This document shows positions 34,357 through 42,818 of a stretch of 64,000 nucleotides of DNA, piece after piece (position 1 is the stretch's first letter; each line of letters begins with the position of its first letter). The translations under genes and the position numbers were made by a program. The DNA is from Lentisphaera araneosa HTCC2155 (GTDB lineage Bacteria; Verrucomicrobiota; Lentisphaeria; Lentisphaerales; Lentisphaeraceae). Location: positions 123,039-187,038 of the forward strand of contig NZ_ABCK01000011.1 of assembly GCF_000170755.1 (NCBI RefSeq), given 5' to 3'. Below the pieces are notes generated by a model. That model was given only the letters and a program-made list of their open reading frames with translations. It did not search any database and was not told the origin of the DNA.

Positions 34357-34882
34357 CTGAATATTCTGTTGTATCATAAATAATATCCCCTCCAACTACT
34401 GATGATGCCGCATATGCTAGAGCTTTCTCTCCCTCCATGCCGTTGGCTATAGCATCATTATAAGCAAGGAATACTCCTGCTATTAATAATGACTTTCCGA
34501 GAGCCTTACCTCCAAGTCCACCGCCTCTAATTTGAGCTTCACGAACTTGTTCTACTGCTTCTTGTGCTATTCGATACCCTTTTTTAAGATTTTCACCTTG
34601 TCTTACATATAGAATCTTGTTAGGAGGTAAATTTAATCTTTGAGCAACATCTCCTACCCAAGCATCCTCTAACCCTTTAGCCCCAGTCTTTAAATCTACT
34701 ATTGTTTCAACTGACCCCGAAAGAAATTTATTCTTAAAGGAATCTTTGCTTTTCTTGAGAATCATAATATCGGGTCTACGAGAGCCTGGAGCAAAACGCT
34801 GAACTGTTTTATTAAATTTATCTGTCCATTTTTGCATACCTATAGCTTTGCCGTCTTTATTTAGTGCCTGACCGAAATGAAC
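34357..34882 (-). pseudogene. Toxin-like gene, 5' part (PD-(D/E)xK-like nuclease region)
   Basis: The frame is open from a stop at 34883-34885 (VHFGQALNKDGKAIG, then ATG at 34837) to the IS. It holds RRPDIMILKK and ETIVDLKTGAKG, a P-D ... D-L-K pattern like the active site of restriction-nuclease-fold toxins, then a Gly/Ala-rich helical stretch (GLGGKALGKSLLIAGVFLAY). No recognised delivery domain precedes it; the 5' end may have been lost when neighbouring mobile DNA arrived. The nuclease reading is inference. Confidence 0.6.
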
Positions 34883-35041
34883 CTAAGTCTTTTAAGTATA
34901 ATAATTTATAAGGAAAATAAGTTGTGAGTTTTTCTAGAAAACAGTATTAAAGCACCCTATAAAACTTTTGTTTAAATGTATAGTACTTCATCATAAACTA
35001 CTTTTATCCAATAGGATACAGATAAAATAAAAGAACCCAAG

Positions 35042-36531
35042 GTGTCATATAGCATGCGTAATTTTACAAGTACACAAGCAGAATTAGGAGAAAACCCACT
35101 TCTCGGAGTCACGCCAATTGAACAAGTGAGACTCGACACATACTGCCGTGATGAAATAACCAAAACTCTTCGTGGTTTACAAGAAATTTATCGAAACAAA
35201 GTTTTACTCAAAGAAATCCAAGATGTTTTGTCTGAATTAGTTCCTAAAGGAACATCCTGGAATGATGGACGTAAAGGAATGGATCTCTGGGTTATTTTTG
35301 TTTTAGGCACTTTGCGTTTGAGCTGTAATTGGGATTATGACAAGCTCAAAAGTTGCTATGATTATCATCACAAAATTCGGGAGATCTGTGGAGTTGATCT
35401 TTTTTGTGATGTCGACATAGTTACAGGACGCCAAACAATACACGATAACGTTAGCCTTTTTACAAAAGAAATTGCCAATAAAATTAGTAAGCTCGTAGTT
35501 GCTTTCAGCCATGAATTACTTTTCCCAGAAGAACGAGAATTACATAGTCGTTGCGATTCTTTTGTTTTTGAAACGAATGTTCATTTCCCCACTGATTTGA
35601 ATCTATTAAAAGATTCTGTACGCAAAGTATTGAGCATCGGAGGCAAATTGGCTTCATCTTTGAAAATCACTGGCTGGCGTGAAGTAAAAAGCCAGCAAAA
35701 GAAATTCCATAGCCTTTATAATAAACTGAGCAAGATGCGTCACTCTAACTCGAAGAAAGAGAGCGAAAGGAAAACGTCGCTTAGAAATAGAGGAGATAAT
35801 TAAGGATTACCTTAGTGTGGCTCGAGCTCATTTACTCAAAGCAAGAACTCTCCAGAATTCTTTAGATGAAGAGTGTCCCAAGCTTCAGTTAAACATGGAT
35901 TACACGGACTTATTCATTAAGCAAATAAGTCGTAGAGTTCTTAATGGAGAGACTATTTCACCCGATGAAAAGGTGTATTCGATTTTTGAACCTCACACAG
36001 AATGGATATGCAAAGGAAAAGCTGGGATTCGTCAGGAACTGGCGTGAAGGTATGTGTAGTTGAAGATCAGTTTGGCTTTATCTCGACCATAGGATCATGA
36101 AGGGCGAGCAGGATAAAGACGTGGCGGTTGAAATGGTTCGTAAAAGTAAGGAGCTGTACCCTGGGCTGACATCGATGAGTTTTGATAAGGGTTTTTATTC
36201 AAAGGTAGATAAGGATGGTCAAAATAATCACTCCCGCATTGAAGCATTAGAGGTAAGAGCTCACCTCCCTGTAAAAGGTCGCCGAAATAAAGCTGCTCAA
36301 GAGCGTGAAAGTAAGGAGGCCTTTGTCGTCGCTCGCAAACAACACCCCGCAGTTGAATCAGCTATTAACGCTCTTGAAAGTCATGGTTTTGACCGATGCC
36401 CTGATAAGGGTACTCCTAATTTCGAACGTTATGCCGCTATGGCGATAAGTGCCAGTAATATCCATCATCTTGGTGCTATCATCATGGCCAGAGAAATCAA
36501 AGTCCTACGTAGAAAAAGAAAAAGCGCTTAA
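35042..36531 (+). pseudogene. Frameshifted ISNCY-like DDE transposase
   Basis: Three consecutive pieces in different frames (35042-35803, about 35765-36047, 36097-36531) together make one transposase: LGVTPIEQVRLDTYCRDEI at the start, LEIEEIIKDYLSVARAHLL after the first shift, VCVVEDQFGF, DHRIMKGEQDKDVA, and HPAVESAINALESHGFDRCP at the end, the last a hallmark of ISNCY-type enzymes. At least three frameshifts are needed (near 35765, 36040 and 36080), so it is inactive. The element's ends were not found. Confidence 0.8.
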
Positions 36532-36734
36532 AGCTCTTCATAATAATAAAAACGCCATTCACGGCGTACTTTCTCCTGCCTTGACTTAGTGAATAAATAG
36601 AAAAAAAGCCTTTGTTCTGACGCCTAGGCCTTAAAAAAATGATAATACTATGACTGCACGACACGTATAACCATATTTTGAATTTTTATATTAACTTAAA
36701 ATCATCAACAAACTCATAAACACTGGGTTTTCGG

Positions 36735-37127
36735 TCACGCACTATTTATACTTTGTTCAACCATTATAAATTTCAAATATTTTTCGGGTAACTTTTCAAC
36801 AGCTAATTGATATTGTGTATGGTACCATGACCCTATGTTAGCTTTTGATCTCAAGTCACTTGGATGAGTCATAGACATTACATCATCAGCTATATTTTGA
36901 AGTTTACCCAGTATCTCTTCAAGCATATCATCACTCAATGCCTCAAGACCTAACGGGTCACGAAAGTCCATACCGATATAACTAGCATACAAGTTCAATC
37001 CATCAGCGTAACCACTAGGGTCTTCACTTAACCATCTATTATGGATTGGGTCATAGTCACGGAAATGCGTATGATACAGCCCAGTAAAGGGGTCTTTGTA
37101 CATGCCAGTCCAGCCAAAAACTATTTC
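36735..37127 (-). pseudogene. Rhs/YD-repeat core tail with short variable C-terminus
   Basis: The frame opens after a stop at 37128-37130 with EIVFGWTGMYKDPFTGLYHT and continues RDYDPIHNRWLSEDPSGYADG and DPLGL, the conserved end of Rhs repeat-associated core domains. About 75 residues follow DPLGL, where Rhs proteins carry their variable toxin domain; these are not recognised. The large N-terminal Rhs shell is missing, so this is a 5'-truncated remnant and not a working effector. Confidence 0.82.
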
Positions 37128-37284
37128 TTAGCTGAAATCACCAGGAGATATAAAACCCGAGCGACAAATACAAGACAGGAAAAGGCGAATTACTGAGGGA
37201 GATAAAACTTTTGCGACTGGCGCAAATGTGGAGATGAGTTTACCACTTCAATCTTGATCTATAATGGGGGGGGGGAGGAACAGA
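37128..37284. other. Non-coding stretch with a G10 tract
   Basis: No gene seen. A run of ten G (37266-37275) lies 9 bases from the 3' end of the first tRNA-Asn. A 38-codon open stretch on the minus strand (GKLISTFAPVAKVLS...) cannot be assigned. Confidence 0.5.
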
Positions 37285-37360
37285 TGGCTCCGCGAATAGG
37301 ACTCGAACCTATGACAAAGAGATTAACAGTCTCCTGCTCTACCAACTGAGCTATCGCGGA
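37285..37360 (-). tRNA. tRNA-Asn (anticodon GTT), distal copy
   Basis: Minus strand: acceptor TCCGCGA pairs with TCGCGGA, discriminator G, CCA encoded. Anticodon stem-loop GGAGA-CTGTTAA-TCTCT gives GTT; T-arm GGTTCGAGTCC. Identical to the copy at 37376-37451, separated by 15 bases, so both lie in one transcript. Confidence 0.97.
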
Positions 37361-37375
37361 ACATCTGGGGTTACT

Positions 37376-37451
37376 TGGCTCCGCGAATAGGACTCGAACC
37401 TATGACAAAGAGATTAACAGTCTCCTGCTCTACCAACTGAGCTATCGCGGA
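37376..37451 (-). tRNA. tRNA-Asn (anticodon GTT), proximal copy
   Basis: Same 76 bases as the distal copy, including the encoded CCA, unlike the Pro and Thr tRNAs of this window, which lack it. Confidence 0.97.
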
Positions 37452-37466
37452 TTAGTAACGGGCACA

Positions 37467-37495
37467 ACCATAACTTAAGCGGAATTTTTTACAAG
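37467..37495 (-). promoter_or_regulatory. Putative promoter of the tRNA-Asn pair
   Basis: On the minus strand CTTGTA (37495-37490), 17-base spacer, TATGGT (37472-37467). The -35 and the spacing match those at tRNA-Thr and tRNA-Pro (CTGGCA, CTTGCA). Confidence 0.4.
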
Positions 37496-37572
37496 CCCGA
37501 AAAACGAACTTTTTTAAGTGATTTTTGGCTTTTTTTTCAAAGTGCGATTTTTCACTGATTTCAGTTCAAAAT

Positions 37573-39282
37573 CTACTTAGCCAGAGGCACTAGAAAATCA
37601 AAAGAAATTTCTTTTTCATAAGGGTTCTTTTGTTGTGCTTTGAAGTTACTCACACGAGACAAAGCAAAGCACTGAAGAAATAATTCTTCTAATGATTTAA
37701 AGTCTTTATTTTCAAATTCTTGCGTCCCATCTGCCTTCACCGCCCTATTAGGGTAAGCAAAGTAAAAATTCAATCTGCACTCTGGCCCCAAGTCCTCTAC
37801 CGACATCCTAAGCTTAAGTTTATTTTTAACCGATTCTAATCGCCACAAGGCCTCAAACATCGAAAACAGCTGTATAAAGTTTGCTGGAGAACTTCGCACT
37901 AAAAAGTCCCGATGGGGAAGCTCTATCTCAATCTTTTCATTTCCATCATCTATCTTTAACTTATTAAAAAACTCAGAAAATATTTTTTTAACATCAAAGG
38001 ATTCATATGAGTACTCATTGTAAAGGTAGGACAGAGAAAGTTTCAACTTATTAAATCCTTCGCGATCTAAATCATTCTTTAAATCGAAAGACTCCAGCCT
38101 ACTACTCAAACTACTTAAAAGCTGATCCAATAACTGCGATCGCCGATCTAACTCTGCTATGTCATTTTGTACTGAAGTTTTTTCCGACAAGGACATCAAT
38201 TGCTCTTCTAATTCAGCACTTCGCTCACGCACCAGTACTAGGTCACCTTCTAAGCGATCTCTTTGAATTCTTTCTTTTGTGACATCAGTCGCCACAATAA
38301 CCCAACCTGAGTCTTGCTCCGCCACTCGAGAGTGCTTATTAATATGAAGTTTTAACACTATATCCTGACCATTGCGTTCACGAATAATTTCAACTCGCTT
38401 GCTATAGGAACTCTCCACTACCTCTGGAATCAATTCTTTCAAAGAGCGTCTCGCATCATTCTGATATTCACCTGGCCTATCCAAACACAGCATTCTCAAA
38501 GCCACTGGGTTCATATCAGTGACTTCTTCTTTTGAATTAACAATCAACACACCTTGTTCAGATGATTGAAACAACTCATAGACTAGATCACCTAAAGAGA
38601 ATGGTAACATATAATATTTTGAAATAGCGCGGTGCATGCAATAAGCCATAATCGCAACTGTTGACCCTGCCGCCTGAATAGTTGATCCCTCTCCCATAAA
38701 ATGAGGGGCGACCAAATCTGTATACATACCTACATACAAGACAAAACAACAACCCGCAATCATCAGCTTACGCTGTGAACGCTCATTCTTATCCTTAGCC
38801 GTTTTAAAATTCAACAAGATACATAAGGCATACTGAGCCGGCGCAAAAACACAGATGATGGCCGCAGGGATAAACAATATTCCTGGTTCATGCCTCAACC
38901 CCCACCATACGGGAGTATATGAATAAACCATATAAGGAGTAAAGACCCCAACCAGAGAAACTGTCAGTGGGATGACATAGAAATTTTTATAAAACCAATC
39001 TTCCTCTTTGCCTACCATAGAATAGATGAAACGCATGAAGAAATAAGCTAAGAAAGTGTATGATGGAACCTGTAGGCGATAAATCGTCATCGTAAATTCA
39101 TGTGGCATCTGCGACCAGTTCCAATTCAGAAAATCGCCAAAAGTCCACGCCGTAACACAGGCCATAAAATAGACATAATCACGATGAACTCTTTTGGACA
39201 TACCACGGTGCAGGCCAACACCCAACAAAACGGCATTACTCAAAAAGGCTACAAATGGTAAAAAAGAATAAATATTTGACAT
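37573..39282 (-). CDS. 7TM-PAS sensor protein with degenerate kinase-like C-terminus
   Basis: 569 residues. Seven membrane helices in the first 230 residues, like the N-terminal 7TM domain of some histidine kinases, then a PAS domain (about 235-330; EQGVLIVNSKEEVTDMNPVAL, GWVIVATDVTKERIQRDRLE), a coiled coil (about 330-390) and a region where HisKA and the ATPase would be. I see no H-box with a phosphorylatable His and no N, G1 or G2 boxes, so it is probably not an active kinase. It may sense signals and pass them by contact. No response regulator is adjacent. Confidence 0.7.
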   Translation of the reverse strand: MSNIYSFLPFVAFLSNAVLLGVGLHRGMSKRVHRDYVYFMACVTAWTFGDFLNWNWSQMPHEFTMTIYRLQVPSYTFLAYFFMRFIYSMVGKEEDWFYKNFYVIPLTVSLVGVFTPYMVYSYTPVWWGLRHEPGILFIPAAIICVFAPAQYALCILLNFKTAKDKNERSQRKLMIAGCCFVLYVGMYTDLVAPHFMGEGSTIQAAGSTVAIMAYCMHRAISKYYMLPFSLGDLVYELFQSSEQGVLIVNSKEEVTDMNPVALRMLCLDRPGEYQNDARRSLKELIPEVVESSYSKRVEIIRERNGQDIVLKLHINKHSRVAEQDSGWVIVATDVTKERIQRDRLEGDLVLVRERSAELEEQLMSLSEKTSVQNDIAELDRRSQLLDQLLSSLSSRLESFDLKNDLDREGFNKLKLSLSYLYNEYSYESFDVKKIFSEFFNKLKIDDGNEKIEIELPHRDFLVRSSPANFIQLFSMFEALWRLESVKNKLKLRMSVEDLGPECRLNFYFAYPNRAVKADGTQEFENKDFKSLEELFLQCFALSRVSNFKAQQKNPYEKEISFDFLVPLAK

Positions 39283-39340
39283 GGATAACAGTTCTCCCTA
39301 CCTTATAAAATGAACTTCTGATCGCATTTATTCAAGTCAA

Positions 39341-39366
39341 AAAAAAAGCCTTCACAATGGAAGGCT
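39341..39366 (-). terminator. Terminator of clpP
   Basis: AGCCTTC (39347-39353) pairs with GAAGGCT (39360-39366) around a six-base loop, followed on the minus strand by a T-run. It lies 25 bases after the stop. Confidence 0.88.
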
Positions 39367-39390
39367 CTTATAAATAGATATTAAAGTCAG

Positions 39391-39981
39391 CTATTTAAGC
39401 ATTGCAAAAGAAGTGATAACTTTTGACACCATGCCGTACTTCTTCGCTTCTGCAGGACTCATCCAGAAGTCACGATCCGCATCTTTACTAACTTCTTCCA
39501 AAGGTTTATTACAAACATCGGCAACAATCTGATTATATCTTACGCGAGTCTTGTTAATTTCTTCCGCTGTAATCTCAATATCAGAAGCTGTACCTCTTAC
39601 TCCAGTACTTGGCTGATGCAGCATAAAACGTGAGTTAGGAAGAGAGAAGTTTTTGCCTTTTTTAGCCGCCAAGAAAATTAAAATTGCGGCACTTGCACAC
39701 ATCCCACTACAAACAGTAAAAACTGGCGCTTTAAAGAATTGAAGCATATCGTAAATTGTGAAACCAGAGTCCGCACAACCACCACCAGAATTGATGTAAA
39801 CATAAATAGGCTCTTTCTCGGATCTCTTATTCAACAGGATCAATTGACTTAAAACACGACGTGATAATTCTGGCGAAATCTCTTCCGCAATAATAATCGT
39901 TCTCGTATCAAGCATTTCCTTCATCATTCCACCAGGATCTTGCTCTTTTTTCTTTTCTTCATCTTCTAAACGAAAATACAT
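39391..39981 (-). CDS. clpP: ATP-dependent Clp protease proteolytic subunit
   Basis: 196 residues. Serine protease barrel that degrades proteins fed by ClpX/ClpA. Catalytic Ser97 in GMCASA, His122 in MLHQP and an Asp in DADRDFWMSPAEAKKYG; Ser and His fall at the same numbers as in the E. coli enzyme. The Gly-rich strand YINSGGGCADSG forms the oxyanion region. The N-terminal 20 residues are charged and Lys/Glu-rich (EEKKKEQDPGG), unlike the usual short propeptide, so it may be a secondary ClpP-type subunit. AAGGAG precedes the ATG. No clpX is adjacent. Confidence 0.93.
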   Translation of the reverse strand: MYFRLEDEEKKKEQDPGGMMKEMLDTRTIIIAEEISPELSRRVLSQLILLNKRSEKEPIYVYINSGGGCADSGFTIYDMLQFFKAPVFTVCSGMCASAAILIFLAAKKGKNFSLPNSRFMLHQPSTGVRGTASDIEITAEEINKTRVRYNQIVADVCNKPLEEVSKDADRDFWMSPAEAKKYGMVSKVITSFAMLK

Positions 39982-40090
39982 TTTAACTCCTTAAATTTTA
40001 AATATAGGCAACAATAGGCTCAGTTTCATTTTTTCCAATAGTTCCAAGCTAGCTTGGAAGTGGAAAACACGCTTTCAAGCCCCACTCTTA

Positions 40091-41818
40091 TTACCTAATC
40101 GGGCTATCAATCAACCTGATTGATAAGGCCTTTGTATAAAAATATTTCTTATTAATTTTCTTTCCCTGCAGAAGTGCTTCAGTCATATCGAGAACTTGAT
40201 CAAAACTCTCACTATACTCTAGACCCTCTTCTTTCTGCCATTCCACGAACTCTTGAACCTCACTAAACATGCGCTTGCCTTCTTTTGAACCCTTGCTTGC
40301 CCAATGCGCGAGACAGAGATAAGCATTTTCTCGAACATAAGAAGGGTCAAAGACATTTTCACTCATTGGAACTTTAACCAACTTTTCAGTCAATAGTTTT
40401 TTCAACTCAAATAAGTTTTGGTTGTGAACATGATTACTGTTAGTCATTGCCCAAATTATGTAGGATCGAACTTCAGAACTTGGCTGAGGATTATGCTTCG
40501 CATCTTTCCGATTTTTTAAACCTGGCGTAATAAGCTTACTAAAATTAACCGTAGGATTATGAGCTGCCCCATCATAGAAGGCTTTTCGAATAGCCATATC
40601 ACTCCCTTGAGTGTATTTAACTAAACCCGAAAGCTGAGTGCTTTTTGCGGATGACGCAAGGTAAAAAACGGCACCATGACGGCGAGGCATATCTCTATGC
40701 TTTAACTGTTTAGCAATAAAGCTTTTATCCACTGAGGTTTTCATCACACCCAAATAACGCAAGCCAGCTTCTACTAAGGCAGAATTTTGACTCTGACGAA
40801 TCAACTGAAAGGTATTTTTTTGACCCTGCACAAGCGCCTGATCTTCCATAACACCTAATTTCTTGATGTTCACTCCATCAGCATTTTTCTTTAATTGACA
40901 GAATTGCTTCTGTAGCGCGGGAGGCACTGAATGATTTACAAACACATCCAAGGCAACGATACCCGCCACTTCCGGTAAAGTATTAAGCTTAGAAAGCAAG
41001 AATGGCATATTCACTTTATTCTCTGCTAATAAAGCACAAGCAGACACTTGTACTTCCACACTTGAACTCAGTAAAATATCTTTAGCGACTTGATTAAAAT
41101 CCGAGTTCCAACCAAGCTCCTTCATACGCATCAAGGCTTGGTTAGCGAATTTTTTTGTTTTCGCTTGCTTGACCAAAAAAGACTTTGAACGACTTACTGC
41201 TGTGAACTGACTTCTATGGAAATCCGTTTCACATTTTGCATACGCGGAATCCTGCGAAATCCTAGCTAATTGACGTAAAATCAATGATTTTTGATAATCC
41301 TCTTTCGCTTGGGATAATGCATTTATTAAAACTTGTGGATCATTAACATTCTCAGCCAAGCACGCCGTAACTATATATGCATCGGAACGCTTTAAATAAG
41401 ACTTAAGTTCATCTGCTTTAAGGTTTCTTGCGAGAACCGCAAAAGCACCCATTGAAAACTTTTCATCTTTAGCAATTTCCTTTAACTGATTGAGACTGGA
41501 AGCACTTTGCTTCATATAAGTTAAAGTCGATAATATTTGGTACTGAATAAGCTCATTCGATTCAGATTTAAACAACTTCAACAAAGCCGATGAAAGCTTC
41601 TCACTTTCCGTCACTTTACTCATCTCATTTAAAAGAGATTTTTTTTCATTTACATTATAATGAGACCATTGCTTCATGGCCACATCTAGTAACTTGTCTC
41701 GCAACTCGTAATGAGTGTAATGCTTGGGGTAATCCTGAGCCATTAATGGACGATCGATAACAATCTCTTGATAATCGGCTACTGGAATTTGAACTCCCGC
41801 TAATAAAATCGCAATCAT
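40091..41818 (-). CDS. Helical-repeat (HEAT-like) protein of the ABC operon
   Basis: 575 residues, family not recognised. A short hydrophobic start (MIAILLAGVQIPVADY) may be a signal peptide or is simply buried. The rest is an all-helical array of about 30-40 residue units rich in Leu, Ala and Lys with spaced helix pairs, like HEAT or Armadillo repeats, ending near NKKYFYTKALSIR. Its ATG overlaps the permease stop by one base (TAATG), so it is coupled to the exporter genes and is probably an accessory or scaffold for that complex. Confidence 0.6.
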   Translation of the reverse strand: MIAILLAGVQIPVADYQEIVIDRPLMAQDYPKHYTHYELRDKLLDVAMKQWSHYNVNEKKSLLNEMSKVTESEKLSSALLKLFKSESNELIQYQILSTLTYMKQSASSLNQLKEIAKDEKFSMGAFAVLARNLKADELKSYLKRSDAYIVTACLAENVNDPQVLINALSQAKEDYQKSLILRQLARISQDSAYAKCETDFHRSQFTAVSRSKSFLVKQAKTKKFANQALMRMKELGWNSDFNQVAKDILLSSSVEVQVSACALLAENKVNMPFLLSKLNTLPEVAGIVALDVFVNHSVPPALQKQFCQLKKNADGVNIKKLGVMEDQALVQGQKNTFQLIRQSQNSALVEAGLRYLGVMKTSVDKSFIAKQLKHRDMPRRHGAVFYLASSAKSTQLSGLVKYTQGSDMAIRKAFYDGAAHNPTVNFSKLITPGLKNRKDAKHNPQPSSEVRSYIIWAMTNSNHVHNQNLFELKKLLTEKLVKVPMSENVFDPSYVRENAYLCLAHWASKGSKEGKRMFSEVQEFVEWQKEEGLEYSESFDQVLDMTEALLQGKKINKKYFYTKALSIRLIDSPIR

Positions 41819-42711
41819 TATGCCTTCCTCCTACTCATGAGCCGTCCAACTTTCATGGCACCTAAAATTGATAACAAAGCTGAAGTAGCAATTAAAAACA
41901 CCACATTAATTTGCCAAAATGAACCTTCTAAGAAATCTGTGAACATTCGGTCTGTATTACGTAATCCACCCGCTACTGGGTTGATCATAAGAATATTTCT
42001 CATTAACTCTTCACCCAATTTGTCGGCAAAAAGAAGTACAGACAAAGTTCCGAGCGTGATCGTAAAGGCAAAAATATAGGAAGCAGCAGTGGCACCTGCA
42101 CTCGTCTTTGAAATTGACGAAAAGAATAAACTCGCGCAAATAAAGCAAAGTGAAGTACTGGCTAGCAACCATATCATCGGCAATAAGTTGCCTCCTCGTC
42201 CATCTTGTAAGAAGTTCAGACTAAAAATAACCGGAATGCTGCAGGCCATAATAAAGAAAATATAAATAAAGCCTGCGTAAAGCTTACCCATAACATAACG
42301 AAAAGCCCCAATACGACTCATACGAATAAATAATAAGTTTCCCGAATTCACATCCTCCGAAATTGAACTCGCACAAACTCCTGGCGCTATTAACACCGTC
42401 AGGCCCAATTGATAAATAACCGCGCCATACTCAACAGAATTCTGCCCCAAATGAGTCGCATAACCACTCGAGAGAACAATCAACAAAACAATACTAATGG
42501 CATTACAGGTTGAGAAGGTCCACAAAAGAAAACGTGGATTACCTAGCGTCTTACTTCTTAGTTCGGCCATAAAAACAGGATTAATCAACATCGGAATCAA
42601 ACGCTTGGTTGCTGATGTATCAAAAATAAACATGAGCTTATAAAACCAACTCTTCCCTTCTTTAACACGACTCTGTTTTGCTTTTGAGGTACTTCGTGAC
42701 AATAACTTCAC
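41818..42711 (-). CDS. ABC-2 type permease, C-terminal part
   Basis: 297 residues from a GTG at 42711, but the frame is open upstream to the shift site and the natural reading begins DALYQLVYSEHRTLLG at 42837, joined to the frame of 42819-43457. About seven membrane helices: SGYATHLG..., LYAGFIYIFFIMACSIPVIF, LLPMIWLLASTSLCFICAS and others, with GVCASSISEDVNSGNLLFIR matching the ABC-2 export permease signature. Adjacent to its ATPase gene. The fused protein of about 546 residues would be a two-part ABC-2 permease. Confidence 0.8.
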   Translation of the reverse strand: MKLLSRSTSKAKQSRVKEGKSWFYKLMFIFDTSATKRLIPMLINPVFMAELRSKTLGNPRFLLWTFSTCNAISIVLLIVLSSGYATHLGQNSVEYGAVIYQLGLTVLIAPGVCASSISEDVNSGNLLFIRMSRIGAFRYVMGKLYAGFIYIFFIMACSIPVIFSLNFLQDGRGGNLLPMIWLLASTSLCFICASLFFSSISKTSAGATAASYIFAFTITLGTLSVLLFADKLGEELMRNILMINPVAGGLRNTDRMFTDFLEGSFWQINVVFLIATSALLSILGAMKVGRLMSRRKA

Positions 42712-42818
42712 ACGGAAGACAAAACAGGAAATGAGAAAAATAAAGGCATTAAAACCAAAAAATTTAATCGCATTATCACCCGTACCACCACCTAAAAGAG
42801 TTCGGTGTTCGCTGTAAA

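Noticed and set aside
34972..35163. 63-codon minus-strand frame
   Set aside because: Overlaps the start of the ISNCY-like transposase on the other strand and shows no protein features.
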